From: an uncultured cyanobacterium
GTDB lineage: Bacteria; Cyanobacteriota; Vampirovibrionia; Gastranaerophilales; Gastranaerophilaceae
Direction of reading: 5' to 3'
Assembly: GCA_947073895.1 (NCBI GenBank)
Contig: CAMTNN010000003.1
Location: forward strand, 1-24,202
DNA: 24,202 nt
The translations under genes and the position numbers were made by a program. Below the pieces are notes generated by a model that saw only the letters and a list, made by a program, of their open reading frames with translations, searched no databases and was not told the origin of the DNA. Positions 1-7,109 of the stretch are shown piece after piece (position 1 is the first letter of the stretch; each line of letters starts with the position of its first letter).

Positions 1-209
1 TTAGCAAATTGTTTTTCGCTTACTAAGTATGTAAATCTGATTTTTTGTTTTTCTGCTAATTGTAAAGCATATTCAGAAAGTTTCTTTCTAACTGCACCGT
101 GTTGTCCTGATGCTGTTTGTCTCATAGAAGAAGTTAACTTTTTGTTTGACAAATCAGTTACTTTCTTGTTTCTGAATAACTTATTAGTTGGTCCTGTGTA
201 TCTTGCCAT
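1..209 (-). CDS. rpsD: 30S ribosomal protein S4, 5' part only
   Basis: N-terminal 69 residues of ribosomal protein S4, a primary 16S rRNA binder that nucleates the small subunit and in many bacteria represses its own operon. The protein begins [14 protein letters not shown] and carries the family block [20 protein letters not shown], then the [15 protein letters not shown] stretch. About 130 residues, including most of the S4 RNA-binding domain, lie beyond the left edge. The N-terminus lacks the zinc-binding cysteines of the C+ form, so this is a cysteine-free S4. A strong SD (AAGGAG) precedes the ATG. It is the last visible gene of the infA-rpmJ-rpsM-rpsK-rpsD series; rpoA usually follows but is outside the window. 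Confidence 0.95.
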   Translation of the reverse strand, partial: MARYTGPTNKLFRNKKVTDLSNKKLTSSMRQTASGQHGAVRKKLSEYALQLAEKQKIRFTYLVSEKQFA

Positions 210-228
210 TTTTTTCTCCTTTTCTTGT

Positions 229-272
229 GCAGGGCATCTATGGTTTACTTTTTGGCTTAAGCAAGCCCCTGC
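229..272 (-). promoter_or_regulatory. Nested stem-loop in the rpsK-rpsD spacer
   Basis: In the mRNA sense, GCAGGG (267-272) can pair with CCCTGC (229-234). An inner hairpin, GGCTT/AAGCC (254-258 with 263-267), lies directly beside the first arm. The structure ends about 8 bases before the rpsD SD. S4 is a known translational autoregulator in E. coli and Bacillus, so a leader structure at this place could be its target. Only the pairing is seen; the role is inferred and no family-specific S4 leader motif was recognised. Confidence 0.3.
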
Positions 273-312
273 GTTATTGTATTAAACATTCGCCAATAAG
301 GCGGACGTAGAA

Positions 313-699
313 TTAAACTCTACGTTTTTTAGGTGGACGGCATCCGTTGTGAGGGATTGGTGTTACGTCCTTAATCAAAGTAATTTCAAGTCCAGCTGCT
401 TGGATAGCTCTGATAGCTGTTTCACGTCCTGAACCAGGTCCTTTGATATAAACTTCAACTTTTTTCATACCTTGGTCAATTGATTTTTTAGCTACTTGTT
501 CAGCTGCAGATTGAGCTGCGAACGGAGTACCTTTTCTAGCACCCTTGAATCCTGAAGCTCCTGCTGTAGCCCAAGCAATAGCATTACCTTGCATGTCAGT
601 AGAAGTTACAATTGTATTGTTGAAAGTTGATTGAATATGTACAACTCCCTGCAATACATTTTTCTTTTCTTTTTTCTTTGTAGTTTTTGGTCTTGCCAT
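313..699 (-). CDS. rpsK: 30S ribosomal protein S11
   Basis: Ribosomal protein S11, part of the platform of the small subunit near the mRNA exit and the E site. The 128-residue length is typical. Family blocks are clear: [20 protein letters not shown] near residue 20, [17 protein letters not shown] mid-protein, [18 protein letters not shown], and the C-terminal [14 protein letters not shown]. The lysine-rich start ([13 protein letters not shown]) is normal. An AAGGAA SD lies just upstream of the ATG. It follows rpsM after an unusually long 150-base spacer that contains a repeat copy. Confidence 0.98.
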   Translation of the reverse strand: MARPKTTKKKEKKNVLQGVVHIQSTFNNTIVTSTDMQGNAIAWATAGASGFKGARKGTPFAAQSAAEQVAKKSIDQGMKKVEVYIKGPGSGRETAIRAIQAAGLEITLIKDVTPIPHNGCRPPKKRRV

Positions 700-743
700 T
701 TTTTTATTCCTTATATTTCTATTTAATTTCGTTTTAATCTAAA

Positions 744-823
744 ATTATTGCTTCACGCTATGCTGTCGTTCATTTCGTTTTGCTCTCGCAAAAGCTTCAC
801 TCACTTAGCTCCGCGCTACTTCG
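744..823. repeat. Intergenic ~80-bp repeat, copy 1
   Basis: This segment between rpsM and rpsK matches 1263-1342 at about 72 of 80 positions with no gaps (offset 519). It has a perfect hairpin TTTTGC-TCTC-GCAAAA at 778-793 and is richer in G+C than its surroundings. The copy ends with GCTCCGCGCTACTTCG. It looks like a dispersed, REP-like or MITE-like intergenic element; no coding function is supported. Confidence 0.8.
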
Positions 824-849
824 GCGTTTACTTCAGCCTACGCAATATT

Positions 850-1218
850 TTATTTTTTCTTACCTGCGATAGGTCCTGTCTTTTTACCGCGTCTTGTTCT
901 TGCGTTAGTTTTTGTTCTTTGACCTCTGCAAGGAAGACCTCTTTTGTGTCTCATACCTCTGTAAGAGTTGATTTCTTGAAGACGTTTGATATTCATAGCA
1001 ACTTCACGTCTCAAGTCACCTTCGATATGGTATTCAGATAATGCGTTACGCAATAAACGAATATCATCTTCTGTTAAATCATCTGTTCTTAAATCAGGAG
1101 AAATTCCTGTTGTTTCAAGAATTTTTGCTGCTCTTGCCGGTCCGATACCGTAAATGTATGTAAGAGCTACTTCTAGTCTTTTGTTACGAGGTAAATCTAC
1201 CCCTACTAATCTTGCCAT
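850..1218 (-). CDS. rpsM: 30S ribosomal protein S13
   Basis: Ribosomal protein S13, located in the head of the small subunit where it contacts 16S rRNA, the P-site tRNA and the large subunit (bridge B1). The 122 residues match the family throughout: [21 protein letters not shown], the helix-hairpin-helix-like [33 protein letters not shown] and a basic tail [16 protein letters not shown] precedes the start. Both flanking spacers are long for a ribosomal operon (164 bases upstream, 150 downstream) because each carries one copy of the 80-bp repeat. Confidence 0.98.
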   Translation of the reverse strand: MARLVGVDLPRNKRLEVALTYIYGIGPARAAKILETTGISPDLRTDDLTEDDIRLLRNALSEYHIEGDLRREVAMNIKRLQEINSYRGMRHKRGLPCRGQRTKTNARTRRGKKTGPIAGKKK

Positions 1219-1262
1219 ATTTCTTTCCTTTATATTGTGATAACTTTTTTAGCTTTTATTAG

Positions 1263-1342
1263 ATTATTGCTTCACGCTACGCTGCCGTTTATTCCGTTTT
1301 GCTATCGCAAAAGCTTTATTCACTTCGCTCCGCGCTACTTCG
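1263..1342. repeat. Intergenic ~80-bp repeat, copy 2
   Basis: Second copy, in the rpmJ-rpsM spacer and in the same orientation as the copy at 744-823, about 90% identical and gap-free. The TTTTGC/GCAAAA hairpin arms (1297-1312) are conserved, and the one change within it is in the loop (TCTC to TATC). Conserved arms with a changed loop suggest the folded form matters, though with two copies this is weak evidence. Confidence 0.8.
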
Positions 1343-1382
1343 AGTTAGTCTCGCTTACGCTCGACGTCACTCTGCGCAAAAT

Positions 1383-1496
1383 CTATCCCTGACGTTGTTT
1401 GTGTTTTGGGTTTTCGCAAATAACTGCAACTCTGCCTTTTCTTTTAATAACTTTGCATTTGTCGCACATAGGTTTTACTGATGATCTTGTTTTCAT
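1383..1496 (-). CDS. rpmJ: 50S ribosomal protein L36
   Basis: A 37-residue gene. The translation begins [20 protein letters not shown] and ends [17 protein letters not shown], which is the complete L36 family pattern. The zinc-ribbon ligands are present: CDKC, then a third Cys in VICENP and a His in PKHKQ. L36 is a small late-assembling protein of the large subunit. The ATG is preceded by AAAGGA. It sits between infA and rpsM, its standard place. The zinc-binding form here coexists with a cysteine-free S4. Confidence 0.97.
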   Translation of the reverse strand: MKTRSSVKPMCDKCKVIKRKGRVAVICENPKHKQRQG

Positions 1497-1525
1497 TGTT
1501 TTTTCCTTTACTTTTTATTTCTCTG

Positions 1526-1741
1526 CTATTTAAGTCTGAATGTAATTCTTCCTTTTGTTAAATCATACGGGGTCATTTCGACCTTTACTTTGTCACCCGG
1601 AAGAATTCTGATGAAATTCTTTCTGATTTTACCGGAGATGTGAGCCAGAATTTCGTGTCCGTTTTCGAGTTTTACTCTGAACATTGCATTCGGCATTGAC
1701 TCCAATATTGTACCTTCGATTTCTATTACGTCTTTTGCCAT
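1526..1741 (-). CDS. infA: Translation initiation factor IF-1
   Basis: IF-1, a single S1-like OB-fold protein that occupies the A site of the 30S subunit during initiation. The 71 residues from [10 protein letters not shown] through [20 protein letters not shown] to [20 protein letters not shown] follow the family end to end. An in-frame ATG 48 bases upstream (1789) would add 16 residues, but it lies in a small hairpin (ATGCC/GGCAT, 1773-1789). The ATG at 1741 has a good SD (AGAGGAA) and gives the normal length, so 1741 is chosen. It is the first gene of the minus-strand ribosomal block; a promoter candidate lies just upstream. Confidence 0.97.
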   Translation of the reverse strand: MAKDVIEIEGTILESMPNAMFRVKLENGHEILAHISGKIRKNFIRILPGDKVKVEMTPYDLTKGRITFRLK

Positions 1742-1797
1742 TAAATTTCCTCTATTTTCGGCTATCAATTTAATGCCACTATTAGGCATCTTAATTA

Positions 1798-1825
1798 ATA
1801 ATATTTGCTAAATTTCTGTTTGCAA
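1798..1825 (-). promoter_or_regulatory. Candidate promoter of infA ribosomal block
   Basis: On the minus strand TTGCAA (1820-1825) and TATTAT (1798-1803) are separated by 16 bases, a fair sigma-70 match. Transcription would start about 50 bases before infA and include the ATGCC/GGCAT hairpin at 1773-1789. The 306-base gap 1742-2047 between infA and dnaB is very AT-rich and otherwise holds only the dnaB promoter candidate; no RNA gene or further ORF is seen in it. Confidence 0.4.
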
Positions 1826-1927
1826 GCAATTTTATTATATTTGGGCTAATTTTGTTAACTTTTATTAATGATTGTTTTTATAAAATATGGTTTTAAACTC
1901 TGTTTGCAAAATGCATGTCAAAAAGCC

Positions 1928-1957
1928 TTGTTCTAACAGCTTTATGAAAAATATAAT
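1928..1957 (+). promoter_or_regulatory. Candidate promoter of dnaB
   Basis: TTGTTC (1928-1933) and a perfect TATAAT (1952-1957) are separated by 18 bases. The predicted start near 1964 gives a leader of about 85 bases before dnaB. AT-rich background makes chance matches likely, so support is moderate. Confidence 0.4.
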
Positions 1958-2047
1958 TAATTTAAACTATTCTATATTTTAATAAACAATCTTAATGAAA
2001 GTTTATATCTGCTTGCTTCAAAAATTTTTTGCTGTCATTATATTGGA

Positions 2048-3439
2048 ATGTCAACTTCATATTCAACAAAAAATAAAAAACAAAATGAATTATCAGAGCT
2101 TATGCCTCAAAATATTGATGCAGAAGAGGCTATTTTAGGGGCAATTCTTGTAAGTCCTTCTTGTATGAACAGGATTGTTGAACATTTGCGTCCGGAGTCT
2201 TTTTATAAGCCTGCGCACAGATATGTTTATGAAGCTATGCTTCAATTATACAACGGCGAAGATAAAATCGATATTGTATCGGTTTCTGATATTTTGAATA
2301 TTAACCAAAAGCTTGAATTAGTTGGAGGTCGTGCTTTTATTAATGACTTAAGCTACAAGACAATTACAACAACTAACGTTGAATACTATGCAAGAATAGT
2401 TCAAGAAAAAGCTATTAAACGTTCTTTGATTAATGCCGGTTCTGAAATTATAAATTCAGGTTATGACTTGAACCCGATTGAAGAGTCTTTGGAAACTGCT
2501 GAAAAGTTAATTTTCGATATTGCTTCTCAAAAGGCTTCCAAATCATTGTTGCCAATCAAAGATTTAGTTTATGATAGCTATGCAATAATTGAAGAAAGAT
2601 ATAATAACAAGGGGCAGTTAACCGGTACTCCTACAGCATTTTATGACTTAGATACAATGATGAACGGGCTTCAAAAATCTGACTTGATTATTTTAGCGGC
2701 TCGTCCTGCAATGGGAAAAACTTCATTTGCTTTGAATATTGCGCAAAACGTTGCTGTAAAAGCGAATATTCCTGTTGCGATATTCTCTTTAGAAATGTCA
2801 AAGGATCAGCTTGTTCAGAGACTTTTGTGTTCGGAAGCGGAAGTTGATACGCAAAGGCTTAAAACCGGTAATATGCAGGCAAAAGACTGGGAAAAACTTG
2901 CTGTTGCAATGGATAGTTTATCACAAGCGCCTATTTATATTGATGACACTGCAGGCTGTACAATTACCGATTTAAGAGCGAAATGTCGTCGTCTTGCTAT
3001 GGCAGAAAAGAATTTGGGCTTAATAGTAATCGACTATTTGCAATTGATTGAAGGCTCCGGTAGAGAAGACCGTATGCAGCAGATTTCAAGTATTTCGAGA
3101 GGCTTGAAAATCTTAGCTAAGGAACTGAATGTACCTATAATTTCTCTCTCTCAGTTATCGCGTGCGGTAGAAAGTAGAACTGATAAACGTCCTATGTTAT
3201 CAGACTTGAGAGAATCAGGGTCTATTGAACAAGACGCGGATATTGTAATGTTTATCTATCGTGATGAGTATTATAAAAATGCAGAGAGTGAAGAAGACGA
3301 GTCAGAAAAAGCTGCTAATAAAGGCGAAGCTGAGATTATTATTGCAAAACACAGAAACGGCCCTGTGGGGACTGTTAAATTGTTATTCCAGGGCAATATT
3401 ACGAAGTTTAAGAATCCAATTAAGACAGATGTCTTTTAG
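2048..3439 (+). CDS. dnaB: Replicative DNA helicase DnaB
   Basis: Hexameric 5'-3' helicase that unwinds DNA at the replication fork and recruits primase. The 463-residue length is typical. The N-terminal DnaB domain starts at PQNIDAEEAILGAIL (about residue 20). After the linker comes the RecA-like motor: Walker A ARPAMGKT at residues 218-225, the switch region IFSLEMSKDQLVQRLL, Walker B LIVIDYLQLI with Asp329, then SQLSRAVESRTDKRP and LRESGSIEQDADIVMFIYRD. The C-terminal part AKHRNGPVGTVKLLF is standard. No intein is present. The SD is weak (TTGGA). The stop codon TAG overlaps the AGGAG SD of mntP, so the two are probably co-transcribed. Confidence 0.97.
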   Translation: MSTSYSTKNKKQNELSELMPQNIDAEEAILGAILVSPSCMNRIVEHLRPESFYKPAHRYVYEAMLQLYNGEDKIDIVSVSDILNINQKLELVGGRAFINDLSYKTITTTNVEYYARIVQEKAIKRSLINAGSEIINSGYDLNPIEESLETAEKLIFDIASQKASKSLLPIKDLVYDSYAIIEERYNNKGQLTGTPTAFYDLDTMMNGLQKSDLIILAARPAMGKTSFALNIAQNVAVKANIPVAIFSLEMSKDQLVQRLLCSEAEVDTQRLKTGNMQAKDWEKLAVAMDSLSQAPIYIDDTAGCTITDLRAKCRRLAMAEKNLGLIVIDYLQLIEGSGREDRMQQISSISRGLKILAKELNVPIISLSQLSRAVESRTDKRPMLSDLRESGSIEQDADIVMFIYRDEYYKNAESEEDESEKAANKGEAEIIIAKHRNGPVGTVKLLFQGNITKFKNPIKTDVF

Positions 3440-3448
3440 GAGTAGTTC

Positions 3449-3988
3449 ATGTCGTACTTAGAAATTGTATTTTTGGCTCTTGCATTATCGATAGATGCAA
3501 TGGTGGTTTCGTTTTCTTACGGGTTAGCATTTAAAGAAAACCGAACAAAAAATGCATTGATGCTTGCGTTTTGTACCGGCATTTTTCAAGCCGGCATGCC
3601 TGTAATTGGTTATTATTTAACTTCTGTTGTTAAAAACTTTATTACGCCTTACGCATCAATTATTGTTTTCACAATTTTTGTATTTTTAGGGATTAAATTT
3701 ATAAAAGAAGCTTTTGATAGGGAAAAAGAGACACCAAAGTGTATTTCTCCGGCATGCTTGCTTTTAATTGGTATAGCAACCAGTATTGATGCGTTTTCAG
3801 CAGGGATTTCACTTGCTTTATATGGAAATAAAATCTTAAAACCTGCAATTTTAATTGGTGTGATAACTTTTGTTGATTCTTGTGTAGGATTCAAACTTGG
3901 TGGAAAGCTAAAACACTTGCCTACAACGGCTTTGGAGGTTACTGCGGGGTTAGTGTTAATAGCTCTTGGAGTTAAGGCAATTTTATAA
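3449..3988 (+). CDS. mntP: Manganese efflux pump MntP
   Basis: A 179-residue inner-membrane protein of the MntP (YebN/DUF204) family, which exports Mn2+. About six hydrophobic segments fill the chain. The two family half-repeats each show the acidic motif: ALSIDAMVVSFSYGLA near the N-terminus and GIATSIDAFSAGISLAL in the second half, both with the Asp needed for transport in the family. The start ATG is 9 bases after the dnaB stop, with AGGAG overlapping that stop. In other bacteria mntP is often under a yybP-ykoY Mn riboswitch; there is no room for one here, so control is either with dnaB or absent. Confidence 0.9.
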   Translation: MSYLEIVFLALALSIDAMVVSFSYGLAFKENRTKNALMLAFCTGIFQAGMPVIGYYLTSVVKNFITPYASIIVFTIFVFLGIKFIKEAFDREKETPKCISPACLLLIGIATSIDAFSAGISLALYGNKILKPAILIGVITFVDSCVGFKLGGKLKHLPTTALEVTAGLVLIALGVKAIL

Positions 3989-4007
3989 AATTACCCGACT
4001 GTAGTTA

Positions 4008-4036
4008 TTGCAAAAAAAAAGTTCTTATGATAAAAT
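4008..4036 (+). promoter_or_regulatory. Promoter for the 74-residue ORF / ribF unit
   Basis: TTGCAA (4008-4013) and TAAAAT (4031-4036) with a 17-base spacer. The predicted start near 4043 leaves a leader of roughly 17 bases, too short for an FMN riboswitch, and none of the conserved RFN stems is visible. The same TAAAAT -10 and 17-base spacing recur upstream of panB. Confidence 0.5.
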
Positions 4037-4059
4037 TTTTTCACAGGGGGTAGTAATAC

Positions 4060-4284
4060 ATGTTAGTTTCTGCAATATCCGCAACTCATAATCAAATAGT
4101 CAGACCCGTAAATTATGGCTTTATTAACAGCCGTGGTGGGGATAATAATGCGGAAACAACTGTTGGAAATTCTTTTGTTGCCCTTTCAAGAACAGATAAT
4201 ACTGATGTTTATAAATCAATCAACGAATGGAAAGAATTCTGTCATAAACAAATTGATGGCGGTAAATTGAATATTATTGCATAA
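4060..4284 (+). CDS. Small unknown protein (74 aa), upstream of ribF
   Basis: I do not recognise this protein. It starts MLVSAISATHNQIVRPVNYG, has no signal peptide or membrane helix, and contains a glycine/asparagine stretch (SRGGDNNAETT) followed by a likely helix (NTDVYKSINEWKEFCHKQ). A purine-rich AGGGGG lies 9 bases before the ATG and a good promoter just upstream, so expression is credible. Its TAA ends 4 bases before the ribF ATG, which itself lacks a clear SD; ribosomes finishing this ORF could reinitiate at ribF. It may therefore act as a real protein, a leader cistron, or both. Confidence 0.6.
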   Translation: MLVSAISATHNQIVRPVNYGFINSRGGDNNAETTVGNSFVALSRTDNTDVYKSINEWKEFCHKQIDGGKLNIIA

Positions 4285-4288
4285 TCTA

Positions 4289-5125
4289 ATGGCTAATTCA
4301 CTTATATTAGGTTTTTTTGACGGAGTTCACAGAGGGCATAGAGAGGTTATAAAAACCGCTTTTGGTGTTGCAAATACTATTTTGATTACATTCAAAGATT
4401 CTCCTGCTGTGTATTTCGGGAAAAGTGTTGAATATATTTATCCGCGGGAAAAAAACTATGAAATTATTAAATCTTTGGGGGTAAATGATATTGTTGAACA
4501 AGATTTTTCGACCCTTGCTCAAATGAGCGCGGAAGATTATCTTGAAATGCTTCTAAAAAAATATTCTCCGATTTCCATTTCAACAGGGTTTAATCATACT
4601 TTTGGAGCGGGTAGGAAAGGTAATGCTGAGTTCTTAAAGAAAAATCAAACAAACTATAACTACAAATACTTTTGTTCTCCGGCATGTGTAATTAATGACG
4701 AGGTAGTTAGTTCTACTAAGATTCGGGAATATCTTCTTGAGGGTAATGTTGAAAAAGCCAATGAGTTTTTAGGTTCGAATTTTTCAATAAAATCAATGGT
4801 TGTGCAAGGTGAAAAGCTTGGTCGAAAGATGGGTTTTCCAACAGCGAATATGATTTATCCCGAGAAAATAATAAAACTTCCTTACGGGGTTTATGGGGTA
4901 AAGGTGAATAATGAGCCTGCTGTTTTAAACTGGGGGGTAAAGCCAACAGTAAACGGCAAAGATGAAAGATTAGAAGTTCATATTCCAAATTTTGAAGGGA
5001 ATTTATATGATTTATCTCTTGAAGTAGAATTTATTAAAAAGATTCGTGATGAGAAAAAATTTAACAGTTTGGATGAATTGAAAATTCAAATAAATAAGGA
5101 TGTGGAAGAATGCTTAAAGTTGTGA
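4289..5125 (+). CDS. ribF: Bifunctional riboflavin kinase / FAD synthetase
   Basis: Makes FMN from riboflavin plus ATP, then FAD from FMN plus ATP. The N-terminal nucleotidyltransferase domain has LGFFDGVHRGH (HxGH at residues 14-17), the STGFNHTFGAGRKGN substrate loop and SSTKIREYLLEGNVEKA. The C-terminal flavokinase domain has GEKLGRKMGFPTAN (residues 174-187) and NWGVKPTVNGKDERLEVHI. The ATG at 4289 is preferred, giving 278 residues; a TTG at 4277 would add only four. The protein begins directly at the first strand, without the ~15 residues many RibF proteins carry before it. No clear SD is seen, which fits coupling to the ORF ending at 4284. Its end overlaps the next gene by 16 bases. Confidence 0.93.
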   Translation: MANSLILGFFDGVHRGHREVIKTAFGVANTILITFKDSPAVYFGKSVEYIYPREKNYEIIKSLGVNDIVEQDFSTLAQMSAEDYLEMLLKKYSPISISTGFNHTFGAGRKGNAEFLKKNQTNYNYKYFCSPACVINDEVVSSTKIREYLLEGNVEKANEFLGSNFSIKSMVVQGEKLGRKMGFPTANMIYPEKIIKLPYGVYGVKVNNEPAVLNWGVKPTVNGKDERLEVHIPNFEGNLYDLSLEVEFIKKIRDEKKFNSLDELKIQINKDVEECLKL

Positions 5126-6048
5126 TTGTTGGTTATGGCGAAATGTTTACGAATCTTATTGCAGCGGCACTTGACGCTAACTGTGAGATTGTGGGGGTTC
5201 TTCGCAGGGATAAATCTATTCTCAAGGATATTTTTAACCCGTCATTAGAATATAATTACATAAAGAGCTATAACCTTCCTGAGATTAATGCAAAGAGTGT
5301 AAATTCACCCGAGTTTCGAAAACAGCTTTTAAAACTTAACCCTGATATTATACTTGTAGGTTCCTGGGGTGAAAAAATCGAAAAAGCGACTTACGATATT
5401 CCGAAGATTGCAACAATTAATGCTCATCCTTCGCTTCTTCCGAAATACAGAGGACCGAATCCTTATTTTTGGAATATCAGAAATCAAGAGGATGTAAGTG
5501 GAGTAACTTTTCATCTTGTGGATAAGGGGTATGATACCGGTGCAATATTGGCACAAGAAGAAGTTAAAATTTACCCCTCCGATACTGGTGCAAGTTTGAA
5601 ACAAAGAACTGTTTTAACAGCTCGCGGTGTGGCTTGTGAGTTGTTGAAAGATTTATCTGAAGATATTATTATTCCGCTTACACAGATAGAAGAAAAAGCG
5701 AGTTATTATTCGCGCCCTAATGAATTGGAACTGGATTTTACAAAATCTGCTGAAGAAAATCATGCACTAATTCGTGCTATACATCCGTGGGGTGATTGTT
5801 GGTTTTATCATAAAGGAATTCCGCTTGTTCCTGATGCGCATAAAACTTTTATAGAAGAAAATAAGTCTTATTATACAGAAGTCGGGTGTGTGATTGAAGC
5901 TTGTCCTAAAGCAAGAACTATTGCTGTTGTTTGCGGAGACGGAAAAGTTTTAAAAATGTCCGGATTAAAATTATATAGTAAAATCGATAGATTGTTTACC
6001 GGCAATTTTATAAGAAGAGAAATTGTTGTTGGAAAAAAGATTATTTAA
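5110..6048 (+). CDS. Methionyl-tRNA formyltransferase-like protein
   Basis: A 312-residue formyltransferase of the 10-formyl-tetrahydrofolate-dependent family, most like Fmt, which formylates initiator Met-tRNA. The Rossmann-like N-terminal domain opens MLKVVIVGYGEMFTNLI. The catalytic triad is intact: Asn104 and His106 in INAHPSLLPKYRGPNPYFWN, and Asp142 in VDKGYDTGAIL, numbered almost as in E. coli Fmt. The C-terminal half has the Fmt-like LIRAIHPWGDCWFYHKG. The loop reads HPSLLPKYRGPNP rather than the usual HGSLLPKYRGAAP, and similarity outside the motifs looks modest, so a sugar-amine or other formyltransferase is possible. Hence no gene symbol is given. It overlaps ribF by 16 bases, and its stop overlaps that of convergent aroB by 4. 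Confidence 0.75.
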   Translation: MLKVVIVGYGEMFTNLIAAALDANCEIVGVLRRDKSILKDIFNPSLEYNYIKSYNLPEINAKSVNSPEFRKQLLKLNPDIILVGSWGEKIEKATYDIPKIATINAHPSLLPKYRGPNPYFWNIRNQEDVSGVTFHLVDKGYDTGAILAQEEVKIYPSDTGASLKQRTVLTARGVACELLKDLSEDIIIPLTQIEEKASYYSRPNELELDFTKSAEENHALIRAIHPWGDCWFYHKGIPLVPDAHKTFIEENKSYYTEVGCVIEACPKARTIAVVCGDGKVLKMSGLKLYSKIDRLFTGNFIRREIVVGKKII

Positions 6049-7109
6049 AACATTTCAAGAATTTCTTCCGGTCTGAATTTAACTTCTTTAACCTTCTTTT
6101 TATCACAAGGAATAAGGAACGTTATTTTATCAGCGCTTGCTTTTTTGTCTCTTTTCATTATTTCAATTAACTCAGCCATATTCTTTATTTTAGCTTCTTT
6201 GAATCCGTATTTGTTCAATAATTCGATTGATAATCTGTGATAAGAATATGAAATAAGTTCCACCTTATATGCCCAGTTCAGTGCGAAAAACATACCTTGA
6301 ACAACGGCTTCCCCGTGGGTACATTTTTTATATTTACCTTTTACTTCAAGTGCGTGTCCTAATGTGTGACCAAAATTCAGAACTTTTCTGAGTCCGCTTT
6401 CTTTTTCATCCTCGTTAACCACTGCAATTTTGAGATGCAGACAGTATTCAATAACTCTCATAATTGTCATTGGCTCCTGATCAAACAATTTGTCACAGCA
6501 AAGAGTTAAATATTCAAAAAGATAGAGTGATTGTGAGTGTTTGCAGTTCTCTTCAATAAATGCGTATTTTAAAACTTCGCCCAAGCCTGTTTTAAACTGG
6601 CGTTTGTCAAGTGTTTTAAGGAAATTAATATTAATAAAAACAGCTTTTGGCTGGTAGAAAGTCCCGACAATATTTTTTGCGTCTTTCATATCAATTGCTG
6701 TTTTACCGCCCACAGATGAGTCAACCATTGCAAGAAGTGTTGTCGGAACCTGAATATAATCAATACCTCTCATATAAGTAGATGCTGCAAAACCTGCAAT
6801 ATCTCCGATTACACCGCCGCCGATTGCAATAATAACATCGCCTCTTGTAAGTCCTTTTTGAGAAGCTGTTTCAAGAATTTTTATGTAGGTTTTGAAGTTT
6901 TTGTGTTTTTCTCCATCAGGAAGCACTAAAACTTCGTTGATATTCAACCCGAGTTTCTCGTGATATAGTTTAAAAACTTTAGTTGAAACAACAAAAAGAC
7001 GTTTCTGTGATGACGTTAGAAGATTGATTTCCTCCATTGTTTTGGAAAAATCGTCATCAGTTATTGTTATTTTATATTTGCTTATCTCTACATTGAGAAC
7101 TTGTTTCAT
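6045..7109 (-). CDS. aroB: 3-Dehydroquinate synthase
   Basis: Second step of the shikimate pathway: converts DAHP to 3-dehydroquinate using NAD+ and a divalent metal, in the cytoplasm. The 354 residues include the NAD-binding IAIGGGVIGDIAGFAAS (about 95-110) and YMRGIDYIQVPTTLLAMVDS and SVGGKTAIDMKDAKNIVG. The metal ligands are Glu178 (GLGEVLKYAF), His248 (NFGHTLGHALE) and His265 (HGEAVVQGM). The ATG at 7109 has a clear SD (GGAAAG), so the 38-base overlap with the end of aroK is probably real and implies coupled translation. It is the last gene of the minus-strand operon. Confidence 0.96.
   Translation of the reverse strand: MKQVLNVEISKYKITITDDDFSKTMEEINLLTSSQKRLFVVSTKVFKLYHEKLGLNINEVLVLPDGEKHKNFKTYIKILETASQKGLTRGDVIIAIGGGVIGDIAGFAASTYMRGIDYIQVPTTLLAMVDSSVGGKTAIDMKDAKNIVGTFYQPKAVFININFLKTLDKRQFKTGLGEVLKYAFIEENCKHSQSLYLFEYLTLCCDKLFDQEPMTIMRVIEYCLHLKIAVVNEDEKESGLRKVLNFGHTLGHALEVKGKYKKCTHGEAVVQGMFFALNWAYKVELISYSYHRLSIELLNKYGFKEAKIKNMAELIEIMKRDKKASADKITFLIPCDKKKVKEVKFRPEEILEMF

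Noticed and set aside
305-330. Hairpin ACGTAGA/TCTACGT followed by a T-run, like a plus-strand terminator
   Set aside because: No plus-strand gene leads into it. One arm and the T-run are set by the conserved S11 C-terminal codons (KKRRV), so it is probably incidental, though it could stop antisense transcripts.
748-1041. Plus-strand open frame of 97 codons over rpsM and the repeat
   Set aside because: It lies antisense to rpsM, includes the repeat, has no SD, and its composition is Ser/Phe/Cys-rich as expected from the reverse of a ribosomal gene.
1742-2047. Possible replication origin or RNA gene in the AT-rich gap between infA and dnaB
   Set aside because: No repeated DnaA boxes, no tRNA-like fold and no long hairpin were seen; two divergent promoters account for it.
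3989-4059. FMN riboswitch before the ribF unit
   Set aside because: The gap holds a strong promoter that leaves only about 17 bases of leader, and no RFN element stems are visible.
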